Positions 45,128-57,600 of a DNA stretch of 64,000 bases are shown here, piece after piece. How positions within the stretch are numbered: the stretch's first letter is position 1; the number at the start of each line of letters is the position of its first letter. The position numbers and the translations under genes were made by a program. Source of the DNA: Pseudovirgaria hyperparasitica (taxonomy: Eukaryota; Ascomycota; Dothideomycetes; Acrospermales; Acrospermaceae). Location: NCBI RefSeq assembly GCF_010093815.1, contig NW_022985561.1, positions 66,045 through 130,044 of the forward strand. Direction: 5' to 3'. The notes below the pieces were generated by a model that was not told where the DNA came from, ran no database searches, and saw only the letters and a list, made by a program, of their open reading frames with translations.

Positions 45128-47554
45128 ATGGCTGATGATGGTATGCTTCTCAATTTCGACATCGGGGACGGCATCATTGCTGCCAAGTCGACCTTCAAGG
45201 GTGGACGATGGAAAGACAGGATGTCCGCGAAACGCTCAGCCGGATATCGCAGACGCCTGGAGAACACCCCGGCGACTGGCGTGAATGCTGCACGAAAACC
45301 AAATCGAGAATCTGAGCACTCAGACTCGGAGACAGGCGCCAGGAGTGCGAAAAGACAAAGATTGGATGGCAACATCGGTGGCTCGAACGGCCTGCCCTCC
45401 TCTAAGACCAACAGCAAAGGCCCGCAGAGAGAGGTCATATCGTCACTTTTCACGTATAATCCAAAGTCGACAACCACTTCTACCGCTCAGACGCATGAAG
45501 AAGCACATGTCGAACCTTCGAATGCCCCTCTCAATTCAGAACTCGACACTTTTACCTCACTTGGTCTGACAGCTAGTCTCGCCAGCCACCTACTGAGCAA
45601 GATGAATATCAAGGCTCCTACAGCTATACAGAAGGCTGCTATCACTCAACTGCTCAAGGAAGACTCTGATGCTTTCATACAAGCCGAGACTGGTTCCGGA
45701 AAGACTCTGGCTTACTTACTGCCTATCGTGCAACGGATCATGAAGATATCTACAGAAATGAAAGAGGTGGATGGTGCCCCTAAAGATGCTATAAACAGAA
45801 AGACAGGGCTATTTGCGATCATCCTAGCTCCAACTCGTGAACTGAGTAAGCAGATCCAAGTTGTGCTCGACAGCCTACTACGTTGCGCTCATTGGATCGT
45901 CAGTGGCATCGTCATTGGTGGAGAAAACAAACAGTCGGAGAAAGCAAGGCTACGTAAAGGTGTCAATATACTTGTTGCAACGCCGGGTCGCCTAGCAGAT
46001 CATCTACAGCATACAGAGGCTTTGGACGCCAGCTGTGTACGATGGCTCGTCCTGGATGAAGGAGATCGGCTAATGGAGCTCGGTTTCGAGAACGATATCC
46101 AGAAGATAGTTGGGGTGCTGAACCTACGCCTTAAAGCTGCTGCGGACAGGGTGAAGCTGCCAGGGCTGCCAGCGAAGAGGACCACAGTTTTATGTTCTGC
46201 GACCATGAAGGTCAACGTGCAAAGACTTGGAGAGATAAGCCTGAGAGAAGCCATACATATCCAGAAAGATCCAGGAGACAAAGATGCAGATCAAGAAGCA
46301 GCCAAACATGCGAAAGAGGACGAGTTTTCTGCACCAGCTCAATTGAAGCAGTCGTATGCTATTGTACCGGCAAAGCTTCGTCTAGTCAGCTTAATTGCAT
46401 ATCTAAAGAGAGCCTTCGAGCGCCGTGGCTCAGTCATGAAAGCCATAGTGTTCATGTCCTGCGCTGATTCCGTGGATTTCCATTTCAATATTGTTACACA
46501 GCTTGAGAAGGCCAAACAAGAACACAGACCCCCGGAGAAGGTCACGAAAGAGCAAGTGTTGGGGGAGCAGAAAGATGCTGCCGGCGAAGCAGATGCAGCG
46601 CAAGCACTAGACTCAGAGAAAACAACAGAGAAGACACCAAAACATAATCCTTTCGCCAAATTCGTCCAAGGCAAAACCGTTGATCTTACTATTACACATG
46701 CTCTCTCAACCCTAGTATCTTCCCAAGACAATCCAGTCACCGCATATCGCCTTCATGGGTCTCTCCCACAAGCCCTTCGTACGAGCACTATCTCGCGCTT
46801 CTCCAAATCGTCCACAGCTTCCGTGCTCATCGCTACCGACGTTGCCTCTCGAGGTCTTGACGTGCCTAACGTCGATCTTGTTCTTGAATACGACCCGGCC
46901 TTCGCTCGCGATGACCATCTTCATCGTATCGGTCGTACGGCCCGTGCTGGACGCGACGGTCGCGCCTGTGTCTTCCTCATGCCTGGGTGTGAAGAGAAGT
47001 ATGTAGAGACGTTAGTCCGAGATCGACGAGACACAGACGGCGCGTCACATCTACTTCGACAGACGAGCGAGGATATCCTCAAGCGAGCATTCACGCCGAA
47101 CAAACCACAAACAAAAGTCAAAGGTCAACTGGAGGCATGGGACGCGCGAGCGACAGAGCTACAGCTGAAAATCGAGCGATGGATACTAGATGCGGGCGAC
47201 GAGCGACGCTTGGAGGGAGCCAAACGAGCATTTCAAGGACACGTGCGGGCGTACGCGACGCACGTTGCTGCTGAGCGCGATTGCTTCGATATCAAGGAAT
47301 TGCATTTGGGACATCTTGCAAAAGCGTTCGCGTTGAGAGATAAACCGAGCGGACTCGGTGCACTGGAAAGAAGGGTTGGCGCCGGATCCGCGGCTGGGAA
47401 GAAAGGAAATAGGGCAGGTTCAAGGGCCGGTGATGAGAGCAGAACGAAGGCGGACAAGGGCGATGAGGCGGAGCAGGCAGCGCGTAAGATGAGGGAGAAG
47501 ATCAAAATGCAGAAGATGATGGGGACAGGGGCTGATGAGTTTAATCTTGGTTGA
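45128..47554 (+). CDS. dbp7: DEAD-box RNA helicase Dbp7
   Basis: Nucleolar ATP-dependent RNA helicase needed for 60S ribosomal subunit assembly. Single exon, 808 aa. The N-terminus has MLLNFDIGD and FKGGRWKDRM, found in Dbp7, then a basic/acidic linker. Helicase motifs in order: FTSLGLTASLASHLL with APTAIQKAAI (Q motif), AETGSGKT near residue 186, APTRELSKQ, TPGRLADHL, VLDEGDRLMELGF near 308 (the DEGD variant usual for this subfamily), SATM near 357, VLIATDVASRGLDVPNV, and HRIGRTARAGR near 599. The C-terminus is basic and ends KMQKMMGTGADEFNLG. A start at the first ATG gives the family N-terminus. No introns, unlike most neighbours. Confidence 0.96.
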   Translation: MADDGMLLNFDIGDGIIAAKSTFKGGRWKDRMSAKRSAGYRRRLENTPATGVNAARKPNRESEHSDSETGARSAKRQRLDGNIGGSNGLPSSKTNSKGPQREVISSLFTYNPKSTTTSTAQTHEEAHVEPSNAPLNSELDTFTSLGLTASLASHLLSKMNIKAPTAIQKAAITQLLKEDSDAFIQAETGSGKTLAYLLPIVQRIMKISTEMKEVDGAPKDAINRKTGLFAIILAPTRELSKQIQVVLDSLLRCAHWIVSGIVIGGENKQSEKARLRKGVNILVATPGRLADHLQHTEALDASCVRWLVLDEGDRLMELGFENDIQKIVGVLNLRLKAAADRVKLPGLPAKRTTVLCSATMKVNVQRLGEISLREAIHIQKDPGDKDADQEAAKHAKEDEFSAPAQLKQSYAIVPAKLRLVSLIAYLKRAFERRGSVMKAIVFMSCADSVDFHFNIVTQLEKAKQEHRPPEKVTKEQVLGEQKDAAGEADAAQALDSEKTTEKTPKHNPFAKFVQGKTVDLTITHALSTLVSSQDNPVTAYRLHGSLPQALRTSTISRFSKSSTASVLIATDVASRGLDVPNVDLVLEYDPAFARDDHLHRIGRTARAGRDGRACVFLMPGCEEKYVETLVRDRRDTDGASHLLRQTSEDILKRAFTPNKPQTKVKGQLEAWDARATELQLKIERWILDAGDERRLEGAKRAFQGHVRAYATHVAAERDCFDIKELHLGHLAKAFALRDKPSGLGALERRVGAGSAAGKKGNRAGSRAGDESRTKADKGDEAEQAARKMREKIKMQKMMGTGADEFNLG

Positions 47555-48562
47555 AAAGGTCCTATAATCGAACATGAAACATGAATAGCCATCAAACATT
47601 AAATAGTCACTAGAAGCTGACGGAACCGCCCAAAAGAAGATATTTTCAGATTAGCACAGCCTATACAAAACTCATCAGCAATTCTGAAGCCTATGTCTGC
47701 TTGCGACTTGGGCAATCATATCCTCTTGGCAGCATGCCCATTCCGACTAATATAATGCCCAGTCCTGTCCCTCCAATTGTTAGCTGTGTGCGTACAGCAA
47801 TGCATGTAGTGACCTTAGAAGAGCAAGGTGTTGATTATTATCACAGTATAACACACTGCCGGGAAGAGACAGCATCACTACGCGGCAGGTTATAAGCTGA
47901 CTGTGAAAAGGCACATCTCCAACCGTGCGCCCACGAATCCGTAGTCGTTCTCGAAACAAACGATCACGAAACTATGCAATTGGCGCCCCCGGCCCATGAC
48001 ACACTCGTATTGTGATTCGCGACAAGAAATAGTCTAATGGCCTCCGCCCCATCCCAATCGTGCGGCTCTGTTGGTGGCATCGGCAAATCTGTATGATCAT
48101 TTGCACTATGCCTCTCTGGGAAAAGACTTGGGGCTAGGCAAGTCTATATATGGAACGCACGTGGGTGGATCATGGTGCAGATGGATGCATGAGGCTGTTC
48201 ATCGCCAGGGCCAGGAACAAAGTTGCAGATTTTCTGCCTGAACTGGCATTTTGGAATGGTAGTGGCCCCAGAAGTTATTTTAAACTATTGTAATATGAGA
48301 ATGAGTGGAGTGGAATCAGTGGAGATGCAGGCTTTGGTGTCTAGACGTTGGCAGTTGGCGGATGTAAGCGACAGCGACAATGAGAGTTGAGACTGAGGGA
48401 TAGAGGGAAGATATAAAAGCGCTGTGAATTCCATATTTGACTGATTCATCCAGAGCATCGAAAAGCAGACCATTCCTTTCTCGCAGCCTTTGTAGACTGC
48501 CTGGTCTAGTATCACTTCATCAATACTTCCCACATCCTTATACCATCAAGCAGGACCACAAG
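47555..48562. other. intergenic, promoter of secreted-protein gene
   Basis: No gene seen in the first 800 nt. A TATA box is at 48,411-48,419 (separate entry). Confidence 0.55.
48411..48419 (+). promoter_or_regulatory. TATA box
   Basis: ATATAAAAG about 145 nt upstream of the start codon of the secreted-protein gene. Confidence 0.65.
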
Positions 48563-49519
48563 ATGTTTGGCAGTTTCCCAACCTCGCTAGCCATTCTCGG
48601 CCTCGCAGTCGTCCTTGGAAATGCCCTTCCCGGGAAAGAAGAAGACCTAATCAACCTTGGTCTTCCCGAAGGCATGAGCGTCGAGGACTATCTGAACGCC
48701 AAGCGCGAAATCAGCAAACGATTCGACCAGAATGCCTTTAAAGATGCCATTCCAGGCTGCCGTAGCGAGGACGATCCATCCTACGCTACCGGGCCATCCA
48801 AGTTCAAGGACGGCGAGGGTGTTGCTGTGGGCAGCCATTGTGACAACGGCCTGTACACACCTGCTGTCAATCGCTTCCACTGCTGGACTGACGTATATCT
48901 TGTCAACTACCAAGTCGAGTATCAAGACTGGCTGAACACAGGCCTCGTTATCGACTGTGCAACAACATCTTCTTGCAATCAGCAAGTTATCAATATGAAC
49001 CAATCATGCACTACAAACACAGCCTCCTGGGACAACGCCATCCAGACCCAGATTGAGGGCAAGATCACATTGATCAAGGACAAAGTCGACGCCGGCGCGT
49101 CTGTCAGCTACACGCACAACTTCGGCGGCAGCCAGGCCTTCAGCACCTGCAGCACCGTCTCGAATACTGGAACCTGTACTTGGGAAGATAAAGTAAGAAG
49201 CATCGAACATCTTTGTCTCTCCCCTCAACCTGTGCTAACATGACTTTTGAAGGGATGTCACGCCATCTGGAAAGCGAAGCGCAACAAGCGCATCTTCGGT
49301 TACATGCGTCGCTCATGCAACACACCGCGTGATGGAACCAACATGCCGAACACAGAGAAGCGCGAGGATGGGTATTACACGGTGGGCATGCTCGACTTCA
49401 GCGTTGTGGTGCCTGATAATCAGATCATTGGGTGTGCGGCCAAGTGTTCGGACTTAAAGTACCCTGACGAAGCCCCTGGCGGTCTTGGAGAGCTAATTCC
49501 AGTGCCTGCGGGTATATAG
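48563..49519 (+). CDS. secreted cysteine-rich protein, function unknown
   Basis: Exons 48563-49192 and 49253-49519 (60-nt intron with a GCTAACATG branch) give 298 aa. A signal peptide is evident: MFGSFPTSLAILGLAVVLGN followed by ALPG, likely cleaved after Ala21. A dibasic Lys-Arg at about residues 52-53 (REISKR, then FDQ) could be a Kex2 site, leaving a mature chain of about 245 residues with 12 cysteines, an even number suited to disulphides. The middle is rich in Ser, Thr and Asn with alternating polar and hydrophobic residues (GASVSYTHNFGGSQAFSTCS). The C-terminal exon has CHAIWKAKRNKRIFGYMRRS and CAAKCSD. I recognise no family; a surface or secreted role is inferred from the signal peptide only. 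Upstream ATG-less extension of the frame was rejected in favour of this start. Confidence 0.8.
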
Positions 49520-50274
49520 ACGATGGATAGTATGGACGATTTGGTTTAGCGGTATAGATGCCGTTTGTGGTGCTGGCCAAGGACTGGCTGTTTCGGTTGG
49601 CGTAGTCGTATTCTGTAATCATATTGTCAGAGTATCTCGCTAGGTTCATGTCCAAATCATTGATTCGGATATATCAGTACAATGATATAGATCTCCCCAA
49701 ATGAGGCTTTGTCTGGTGCATCCCTTCTCCACGTATGCTAGCTGCCTACGCCTTTCGTATGCTTCTCGGGGGGACCTTACCATCCCAGAGGAAACGTCAA
49801 TGATGCTGAAGCTCATCTTGAAACTATCACCGATGTACACCGCACTCAGTATTGAGAGGAGACTCATTGACCAAATCGTTGCAGCAATGCTGCTGCCTCT
49901 GGAGTGTCGTCAGGCCATCGCATTCCAGTAAGTAGTGGCTCCCATTCGGGCGCAGGATTGTGGTCCGTGCGGTCACGTCAGGAAGAAGCCTTGCCTAAGC
50001 CTCATGTTTCCCACGTCCAAACGTTTCAACTCGACGACACACGCGTTTTACTATATCGGCCATCTTGCCTGAAGTACCATCCTGAGCTCTACCATATTTC
50101 GACATCTTGCAACCACAGCTACTTGTGGCGGAAAGAGAAGACTGAGTACAGCTGGAAAGGAGAAAGCTTCAGAGCTTAAGAAGACTTGATTGCGAGTCCA
50201 AAGCACAATAAGGTTACGCATACTCGAATCTACCGACCCACCAGCACAGAGAAATATTCAGTGATACATCTATA
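49520..50274. other. intergenic, no gene seen
   Basis: Several short overlapping frames on both strands, none with a domain or splice-consistent structure. Confidence 0.5.
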
Positions 50275-50942
50275 ATGGACTTTTCGGACATCTTGTATGT
50301 CTTACCGGAGACGCGCATACATGCGACATGTTGCGAGGAAAGCTGATGATCGATAGTCGTATTGTCAATCTCGCTGTGGGCGTGTTCATGATCCTTGGTG
50401 GCATCGCACAATTCTTCCCTGTTGGATTGTAAGTCTCCCGACTCGTTGCATTACCGTTTGGGACCAGCAGTGCTTGGTCATGGATGGAACGTGGAAGAGC
50501 TCAAGGCGATCAATGTTACGATGCTCAACCACACTGCTATATGCGCCCAGGAGATATGTCGTATCAGTCGCTGACTACTGCACAGTGCCGACATCATCAA
50601 AGGATGCTATGTTATCCTCTTCGGTCTCGCGACCGGGCTGTTGGAGTTTCAAATCCCACCTCAGATCGCTAAACATGCCTCATTCATGTTCTCCTTCGTT
50701 GGTCGCGGAGTCTGTAAGTGCCAACTTCCCTGGAGCAGAGCCAGATAAACATGATTGACACATTCATAGTTTACATCTTCATCGGCTCCGTTGTTGTCGG
50801 TGAGGGCTGGTGGAAGTATGTAGTCGGTGCCATCATTGGCCTTATTGGCATTGGCTACGTTGCCCTCGAATACGTTCCCTCCATCGAACCGCCAGCGAAC
50901 ATGAGGGATGCAGACGCTGGTTGGGGCGCTGAGCAAGTCTAA
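50275..50942 (+). CDS. tvp15: Golgi membrane protein Tvp15 (COPI-associated family)
   Basis: Small four-TM protein of late Golgi vesicles. Four exons, 50275-50294, 50357-50428, 50586-50713 and 50770-50942, give 130 aa. Joined, they read MDFSDIF-RIVNLAVGVFMILGGIAQF, FADIIKGCYVILFGLATGLL, EFQIPPQIAKHASFMFSFVG, RGV-FYIFIGSVVVGEGWW and VVGAIIGLIGIGYVALEYVP, ending SIEPPANMRDADAGWGAEQV, the strongly conserved tail of this family. The first coding exon is only 20 nt; it was chosen over an in-frame internal ATG (50,330) because it restores the FRIVNLAVG start of homologues. Intron 2 is 157 nt, with a GCTGACTAC branch. Confidence 0.88.
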
Positions 50943-51709
50943 GTTAGAAACTTAACACTCTGCTGAAAATACCCGATATACAAGCTCAGCTCGGACTCTG
51001 TTACCCTCGACAGACTAAGCTTATGAATAGTTGCTGCATTGTCTGCAAGATAAGAACATATCAGGAGTGTATTATATATGGAAGTCCCACTGGGACAAGG
51101 TCTGTACATGGATTTTGGAACCTCATTGTAGCGAACTAGCCAACGATGCATACTCTAAACAGTCTGGCTGTCAAACATGCCTTGAGAGCACGGGGTCCAA
51201 CATCAAGACCTCGTGACAATCAACTACTCTCTTCTGGTTGATTAGAAGTGGCAGACGAGGTTATTTGGCAGAATTCTATCTAAGTGATTGTACAACAGTG
51301 TACTGCGCCACGATGTGGCAATTGGTACTGCTGATCTTGGACATTTGTGGCTCTACCGGGAACTTGTGTCGACCATCTCACCTCGCCCATAATTAGAAGC
51401 TTGATCGGCATCAACAACCAGCAAAACGGCATGCGCTTGTCCAACCCGGTGGCAAACTTGCTGCTTAATAGTGATAGTCAAGGAGACTGCCATCCTGCGG
51501 CATGATGAGTGGTAAGTGGTCTACATCGCAGGCTACCATGGCTGGTGCCTAGTGCTTAGTATACACTCGCATATCATACCTGGTTCTGCGTATAAAGGTT
51601 GAGTATTCACTGTATCTGCCTTCGATTCAAATGCCTGGTCTTCTTTCTGGTCATTCACACTCCGCTCCGGTTTCTCGTTCCTTCTACACACAATAGCAAC
51701 TCTTCCATC
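50943..51709. other. intergenic, promoter of AAA ATPase gene
   Basis: No gene seen. GTATAAAGG at about 51,590-51,598 is a TATA-like element some 115 nt upstream of the next start codon. Confidence 0.5.
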
Positions 51710-53239
51710 ATGGCGTCATCAAAGCCCGATAATGCCTTCACAGACTTGCAAAACCACTGTGATGGCAACAGGACTGCCACAGACATAACATTTCTCAACA
51801 TCCTCAAGAATCGCCATCCTAACCATCACATCACCTCGTACACCCCAGCCAACTGCGACCTTCATGGCTACGCTGCCGCTGGCTTTGCTAAGTCTACTCT
51901 TATCGACGACGACGAATCTTTCGCCTTGACCACAAGCTACCATGCTCCGGCCCTACGGCTCGAGCGCCAGCACCATCCGGGCGATCTCAAAGACACGATG
52001 CTTCTCGCATGCTGGAGATATGAGTGGACGACCACTGAGTTCTTAGTCTACAACCTGCAGCTTCGTAGCGTTTTCCGTGGCGGACCCGAAATTTATGCTT
52101 TTGTCCTCGCACCGCGCAGCGATGGCGCTGTATCGAAGGGCCATAGCACCGCTACTGATAAGTTGATGTTGGCAGCTGGACAGTGGAGTCAGGATCTACA
52201 CGAGGAAGTATATGTCTTCGATGGCGGAAGCTGGGTCAAGAACAAAGACCTGCATGCGAGCATCCAGACAAGCACCTGGGACGACGTAATCCTTGATGCC
52301 TCAACTAAGACCGCGCTCATCGACGACGTAGAAGGCTTCTTCGACTCGCGCGACCTGTACGCCGAGTTCGCCGTCCCGTGGAAACGCGGTATCATCTTCC
52401 ACGGCCTGCCCGGTAACGGCAAGACAATCAGCATCAAGGCGCTCATGGCCGTCCTCGCTCGCCGTGAAGAACCTGTGCCTTCGCTCTACGTGAAGAGCTT
52501 CGAGGGATGTGCGGGCCAACAGATGAATATCCGAAACATATTTGCACGGGCGCGGATCATGGCGCCGTGTCTGCTGATCTTCGAGGACCTGGACTCGCTC
52601 ATCACAGATGCGACGCGAAGCTACTTTTTAAACGAAGTCGATGGGCTGGAGAAGAACGACGGGATCCTAATGATTGGAAGCACGAATCATCTGGATGCGC
52701 TGGATCCGGCGATCAGGGACCGGCCGAGCCGATTCGATCGCAAGTATCATTATCGCCTGCCTGGGTTTGGAGAGAGAGTTGAGTACGCGCGGTATTGGCA
52801 GAAGAAACTGGAGAGGAACCCGAGGGTAGACTTCCCAGAAGGTGCATGCGGCGTCATTGCGAGTCTGACCGATGGCTTTTCCTTTGCATATCTCAAGGAG
52901 CTCTTCGTAGCTGTTCTCCTTGTCATTGCTCGTGGTGGGACAGGCGAGGGAAAAATTCCAGATACAGTGTCGCCAAACAGTAATGTCCTGGTCAATGAGA
53001 CTAAGGAAGGAGAACAAGAATCTCCGGCGAACGAGGCTGTCGAGCTCGACGAGAAGCAGGAAGCTGCACGCCTGCGCCGACAAGCATTCTCAAGTGTATC
53101 CATCCCGGAAGAACTACAAAACAGCATCCTAGTCAAGGTCATGCGACAGCAGATATACACATTGCTGGAGGAAATGGACAACAATGCGGCGCCAGCTCGG
53201 GTCAATAAATCCTCCATGATCTATGTCATAAACAGATAA
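51710..53239 (+). CDS. AAA-family ATPase, specific role unknown
   Basis: Single-exon 509-aa protein with one AAA module. The N-terminal 220 residues carry no recognised domain and no TM segment. Walker A is GLPGNGKT at about residue 231, Walker B LLIFEDLDSLI at about 288, sensor 1 is MIGSTNHLDALDPAI and the arginine-finger region is RPSRFDRKYHYRLPGFGER. The helical lid includes SLTDGFSFAYLKELFVAVLL. A charged insertion (about residues 425-460) precedes the C-terminal helix. The module resembles the BCS1-like/classical AAA proteins common in filamentous fungi, but no BCS1 N-terminal membrane segment is seen, so I do not name it. The start was set at the first ATG; the frame stays open upstream but without an ATG. 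Confidence 0.88.
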   Translation: MASSKPDNAFTDLQNHCDGNRTATDITFLNILKNRHPNHHITSYTPANCDLHGYAAAGFAKSTLIDDDESFALTTSYHAPALRLERQHHPGDLKDTMLLACWRYEWTTTEFLVYNLQLRSVFRGGPEIYAFVLAPRSDGAVSKGHSTATDKLMLAAGQWSQDLHEEVYVFDGGSWVKNKDLHASIQTSTWDDVILDASTKTALIDDVEGFFDSRDLYAEFAVPWKRGIIFHGLPGNGKTISIKALMAVLARREEPVPSLYVKSFEGCAGQQMNIRNIFARARIMAPCLLIFEDLDSLITDATRSYFLNEVDGLEKNDGILMIGSTNHLDALDPAIRDRPSRFDRKYHYRLPGFGERVEYARYWQKKLERNPRVDFPEGACGVIASLTDGFSFAYLKELFVAVLLVIARGGTGEGKIPDTVSPNSNVLVNETKEGEQESPANEAVELDEKQEAARLRRQAFSSVSIPEELQNSILVKVMRQQIYTLLEEMDNNAAPARVNKSSMIYVINR

Positions 53240-54610
53240 GCTGACAAGCCACTAGGACCGTATTCCGAGGAAACCAAAACCCACCGCTGCGATCAAAAAG
53301 TAAGATCTAGCTTGTATGTAAATCCTCTAGATGTCCATATCAATCCATGGGTACATAGCTTGGCACAACAAGGAAGTGGTAAGCATCTCAATCAAACAGC
53401 ACACGTCCATTCATTGAGGATGAAAACTACGCCAAATACAGCCACTACTACCCTTCCTACCTCCGAGACTGCCTTTCGATCTATTTATCTATCTAGGTCT
53501 GAGAATATAGCTATAGTATACCTAAATGATCTTTTATAGTCAAGCGAAATGAGCAATAACATATACACAACTTTAGTCAAATATGTCTTAACCCAAGATC
53601 GAAGAAGCTGTAGTCTAGAGACTAGGACTCTGAAAATTTATGGCACTTCATACTAGACTACTAGCACAACTGTCTGACCGTCAAGCAATGCTCTTCAAAG
53701 TGTAACCTATACGAGACCATCAAGAACATCCTGTGATTTCACTTCTCGCAGTACATATACAACCCGCAGTACTACAAACTTCGCCCATGAAAGTCAATAA
53801 TGCAAACCCGGATAAATATACACGCCCCAAAGATACGCACAGGAAGAGGCGAGACGCACAAGGGGAGCGCGGAAACGGATCCATTATGACACTATTTTTC
53901 CGAAACATGAAATCCAGAAGAACGCCATCTGTCTCGAAAACGACAATCGACAAAACGCCAACAGAATAAAGCTTCATTCAAAACCCCTCTGTTCTCACCT
54001 GTCTTTGAGGAGAAGAATAAAAGATAAAGAACAAGTCTCGTCTGACCTCGACAGTGCGCTACGACGACACCATTCTGCGCAGAGGCTACGAGGACTTACA
54101 TGCATCGATCTGCTATCCTGAATCGGCATGTCCTGCGTACGTGCGTGCATATACCTGTATCTGTCTTGGCGTGTGCCTTCCCTACCACCCTGATGACTGA
54201 CCTGTAAACGGAAGAACCCCCCATGCGCGCGTATGTCGATTGACATGACCGGCTCGGCCACACAGTCTTCAACTAATCTCATGATCTATTCGAACTCTAT
54301 ACTGGACGCGAATGTGTCTTCTTGAACTCGTTTGCTTATTCGTAAGGTAGTGATGTCTTGAGATGTAGTGTGTGTGAATTGTACACGTTCGACACGTTTT
54401 GGGTTGAGGTCTCCATTTATGGTGCGTTTTGATGTCATCCAGTCTAGTTCCAATTCATCGTCGTTCGATTATAGCAACGCACATGTGTGCTCCATGGACG
54501 GAAATGTGTAACGAGGAACTTCATCTCTCCATGCCTTTCCACAACTGCATTACACTGCTTGTAAAAAATCCGTTTTAAGATATGATCTAACGAAAAGGGT
54601 ATTATACAAA
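53240..54610. other. convergent intergenic region, no gene seen
   Basis: Between the 3' ends of the AAA gene (+) and tao3 (-). Only short frames without domains. The last few hundred bases before 54,611 are probably the tao3 3' untranslated region. Confidence 0.55.
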
Positions 54611-57600
54611 CTACATTTCCGCACTCTTTGGATCCCGATTTAGATAGAAATCCGGCACCTTTGGCACCTGTGGACTCATCTCCTGAGCCTCCCTGCGCAC
54701 CATCTCCTTACTCCGTTCTCTCTCCTTGGCTTCCGCGTTACCTCCTGTCAACCTCCTTATACCCCTGTTGAATCCTGACCTTGCGCCAGCAGCCATAGGT
54801 CTGATCATAGTCTCCAAGAAAAACGGCTTGTCAGGCCCGCCCGGCCGCGCGACGAGCGTCTCATCATCCGAGAACAACTCTTCTGTTTCATCAAGGAATG
54901 TACCACCACCGGGAGGTGTACGTTGTGGGAGCGTGCTTGCGGGTGATGTGATGGAGCGCGAGTGCAGACCTGGGCGCGGAGCAGGCGGGCCAACCTGCAG
55001 AGCGGCAGCGGTGGAGGAAAAAGCAGTGGGAGTCATGATGGCGGGATCGCGTGGGCCGCGATGGTCAGCAAAGCCCGATTGGAAGGAGGAAACACTTGCG
55101 TTGCGCTCGAGGGATTTGTGAAGGATGGGAAGAGTCTGCTGATCGTAAATATTTTCGCGAACGTCAAGCGCGCTATGTGAGAAGGTTGTCACAGGCGAGT
55201 GGCCTGGAATGTTGGGCGTGAGATCACCTCCGTCATCATCGTCATCGCCGAAGAAGTCATCTAGACTGTCGAGTTTGAGGACTAGCTCACCCATGTGGCC
55301 ATCGTCGGGGTGGTGCTCGGAGGTCATTGTTGCGGTGCGTGACTCGGCAGCGAAAGCTGGGCTGAAAGGAGATTCTTCATTGCGGAACTCGATTTTCGGA
55401 GTGATAACATGTGCTTCCTCTGAGTTGTCTGCCGGTGCACAAGTCGCCCATACAGCTGAAACATTAGCGCGTGTCTCTAACGAGCGAACAGCAGGCATTG
55501 GTATTGACCAGCCGGTTTCCTCTGGAATTCCATATAAGCTGGCTGTCTTCTCGTACTCTTTGCGGAATTCTCTGGTGGTATGCGAGCCAGCCATACTCAT
55601 TCTCATATGCGCTTTATCGAGTGGTGTCGTCGTACCCGAAATATCCATGACGAGGTCTAAGACTTCCAAGGCGTTGGGGCAGTATTCTGTTTGCAATAGT
55701 CGCAGCAGCGGAGAAATAAGATCCGGGCCCTTCGAAACAATTTCAGCTCGACGCATATCAATGTGCGGTATGAGCATACAGAGAAGCTGCATTGTGTTGA
55801 TTTTGACCCAAGTTAGCTTGGACGCCAGCAGGCTGATGAGCAAAGTCAATACACGGAACTCGAGTTCGGGAAAGAAGGCTGTGCTGAGAGCAGAGACTGC
55901 TTGGGCTAGAAAATCGTGCTCGTTGCGGTACCGCTGCGCGGCAAAATGCTCAAGTATAGCGCACAAGTTCGAGTGCCCCTGGGTATTGGCCACTGTGGCT
56001 AGCTGCTCGGCAACGAGGGAGGTTGTGTGATATATTTCCCCTGCGTCGAAAACTTGAAGGAATCGAGGAAGATTTGCAAAGATGACAAATGCAAGGCGAC
56101 TATCGTCCCCAACAAGTTCGTTAGACGGCAAGGTAACAAGACGTTGCAGAAGTCTCAATGTCCGATCGAGACAGACGCTGGACCTTACGCCTTTGTACAA
56201 CAGCGAGGACAGCCCATCAAACATCCCCTCCCACTTCTCTGGCTTTGCATCGAGTAGAGTTTGCACAGTAGCGGGATCGCTGAGATCCATTTTGTCAAGC
56301 AGCTTGTCTAGCATTAACATGCTTTCCATGAATTCGCTCTCGTGGACCGTATTGAGGCATGCACAGGCTGTCCAAAATAGCTGTGGATAGCGGATCAAAT
56401 CATCCTTCTGCAAATATTCTATTATTTTTCGTATGGTGATAAGGATCTCCATCGTGAAGATTTGGAGCTCGTTGGCATCGTCAGAGATTGTGTTTGATAA
56501 GCGGGCGAATATATCGGCAAGCATTCCCTGATCAAGGAAGCTGAGAATTGAGCGGAAAGCCTGTATGGATCGGCAGGCCAGGTGACGAACATGACAGGAA
56601 GTCGCCCAGTTCAGAGTGACTTTACCCCATTCTTCTTGGATGCCTGGGTACTTGATATCGAAGACCCTGACTACTTCATTCGTGACATAATTCATGCCTT
56701 CGGGTATCCGATCATGAGCATTGTCTTCTTCACTTTTCCCGTTATTCGCTTCGTAAGCCCATATCAGACTGGCGTCGCTTCTGCGGATTGCTTCAATGAA
56801 GTCTTCAATAGGCCTTTTATCGACATACTCGTCACCATCTTCGATCTTTGAAAGCACCTGTTCGTGAATGAGGTGAATCAACATCTCGCGGGCTTGATCT
56901 TGAACGAGTGGGATATGGTAGTCCCAAAGAATGATGATTACCTCCAGGAGAAGCGGTATGTGCTCCCGAGCAATCTGAACAGGTGGAACTACAAGATCTA
57001 CCAGCAGAATGAGGCACAACATACCGAGAGTGAAATTGTACTGCTTGCTGCTACTCGGTAGTACAGCTGAAAGATCGGCCATATAAGGTAACGGAGTGAT
57101 CTCAAACGGCGGGGGCATTGCTTCTTTCTTCTCGAATAGCATAGCTCTGGGGTTTATTTGGAGCAGCAGAAATTCTACGACCTTCGAGCCTGCCGGCGTG
57201 CTGGAAAGATAGACCACGATTTGCCTTGCATAGTCTACAAAGTTCTGCTCTCTCTTTTCAAGGCACAGAAAGATGAAGAAGTCGAGAATGAGTTGAACGT
57301 TGCCGGCATGCGGTCCGGTCGCAAGCGCTTGCCACAATGCCTGGATCTCGTTGTGGAGAGCATTACCAGAACGTACAGTGATCTCAAACATATTTGATAA
57401 AATCATGTAAGAGCCGACAGCAGGACCGCCACTAGGGTCTAACTGTAGCTCGATAGTCTGAATCCAGGGTAACATAGCGGCTACCATGTTGCGCTGGTGG
57501 TCTGGTAATAGCGAATTGAAATGACTGGAAAATTCCGAAAACACATGAAATGCGAGATCCGGATGCGTCAGTGCAAGCCTCCTCGATGCCTGGAACTGAG

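Noticed and set aside
34648-53239. Search for a siderophore or other secondary-metabolite cluster around sreA
   Set aside because: No NRPS, PKS, ornithine monooxygenase or transporter genes occur nearby; neighbours are housekeeping genes.
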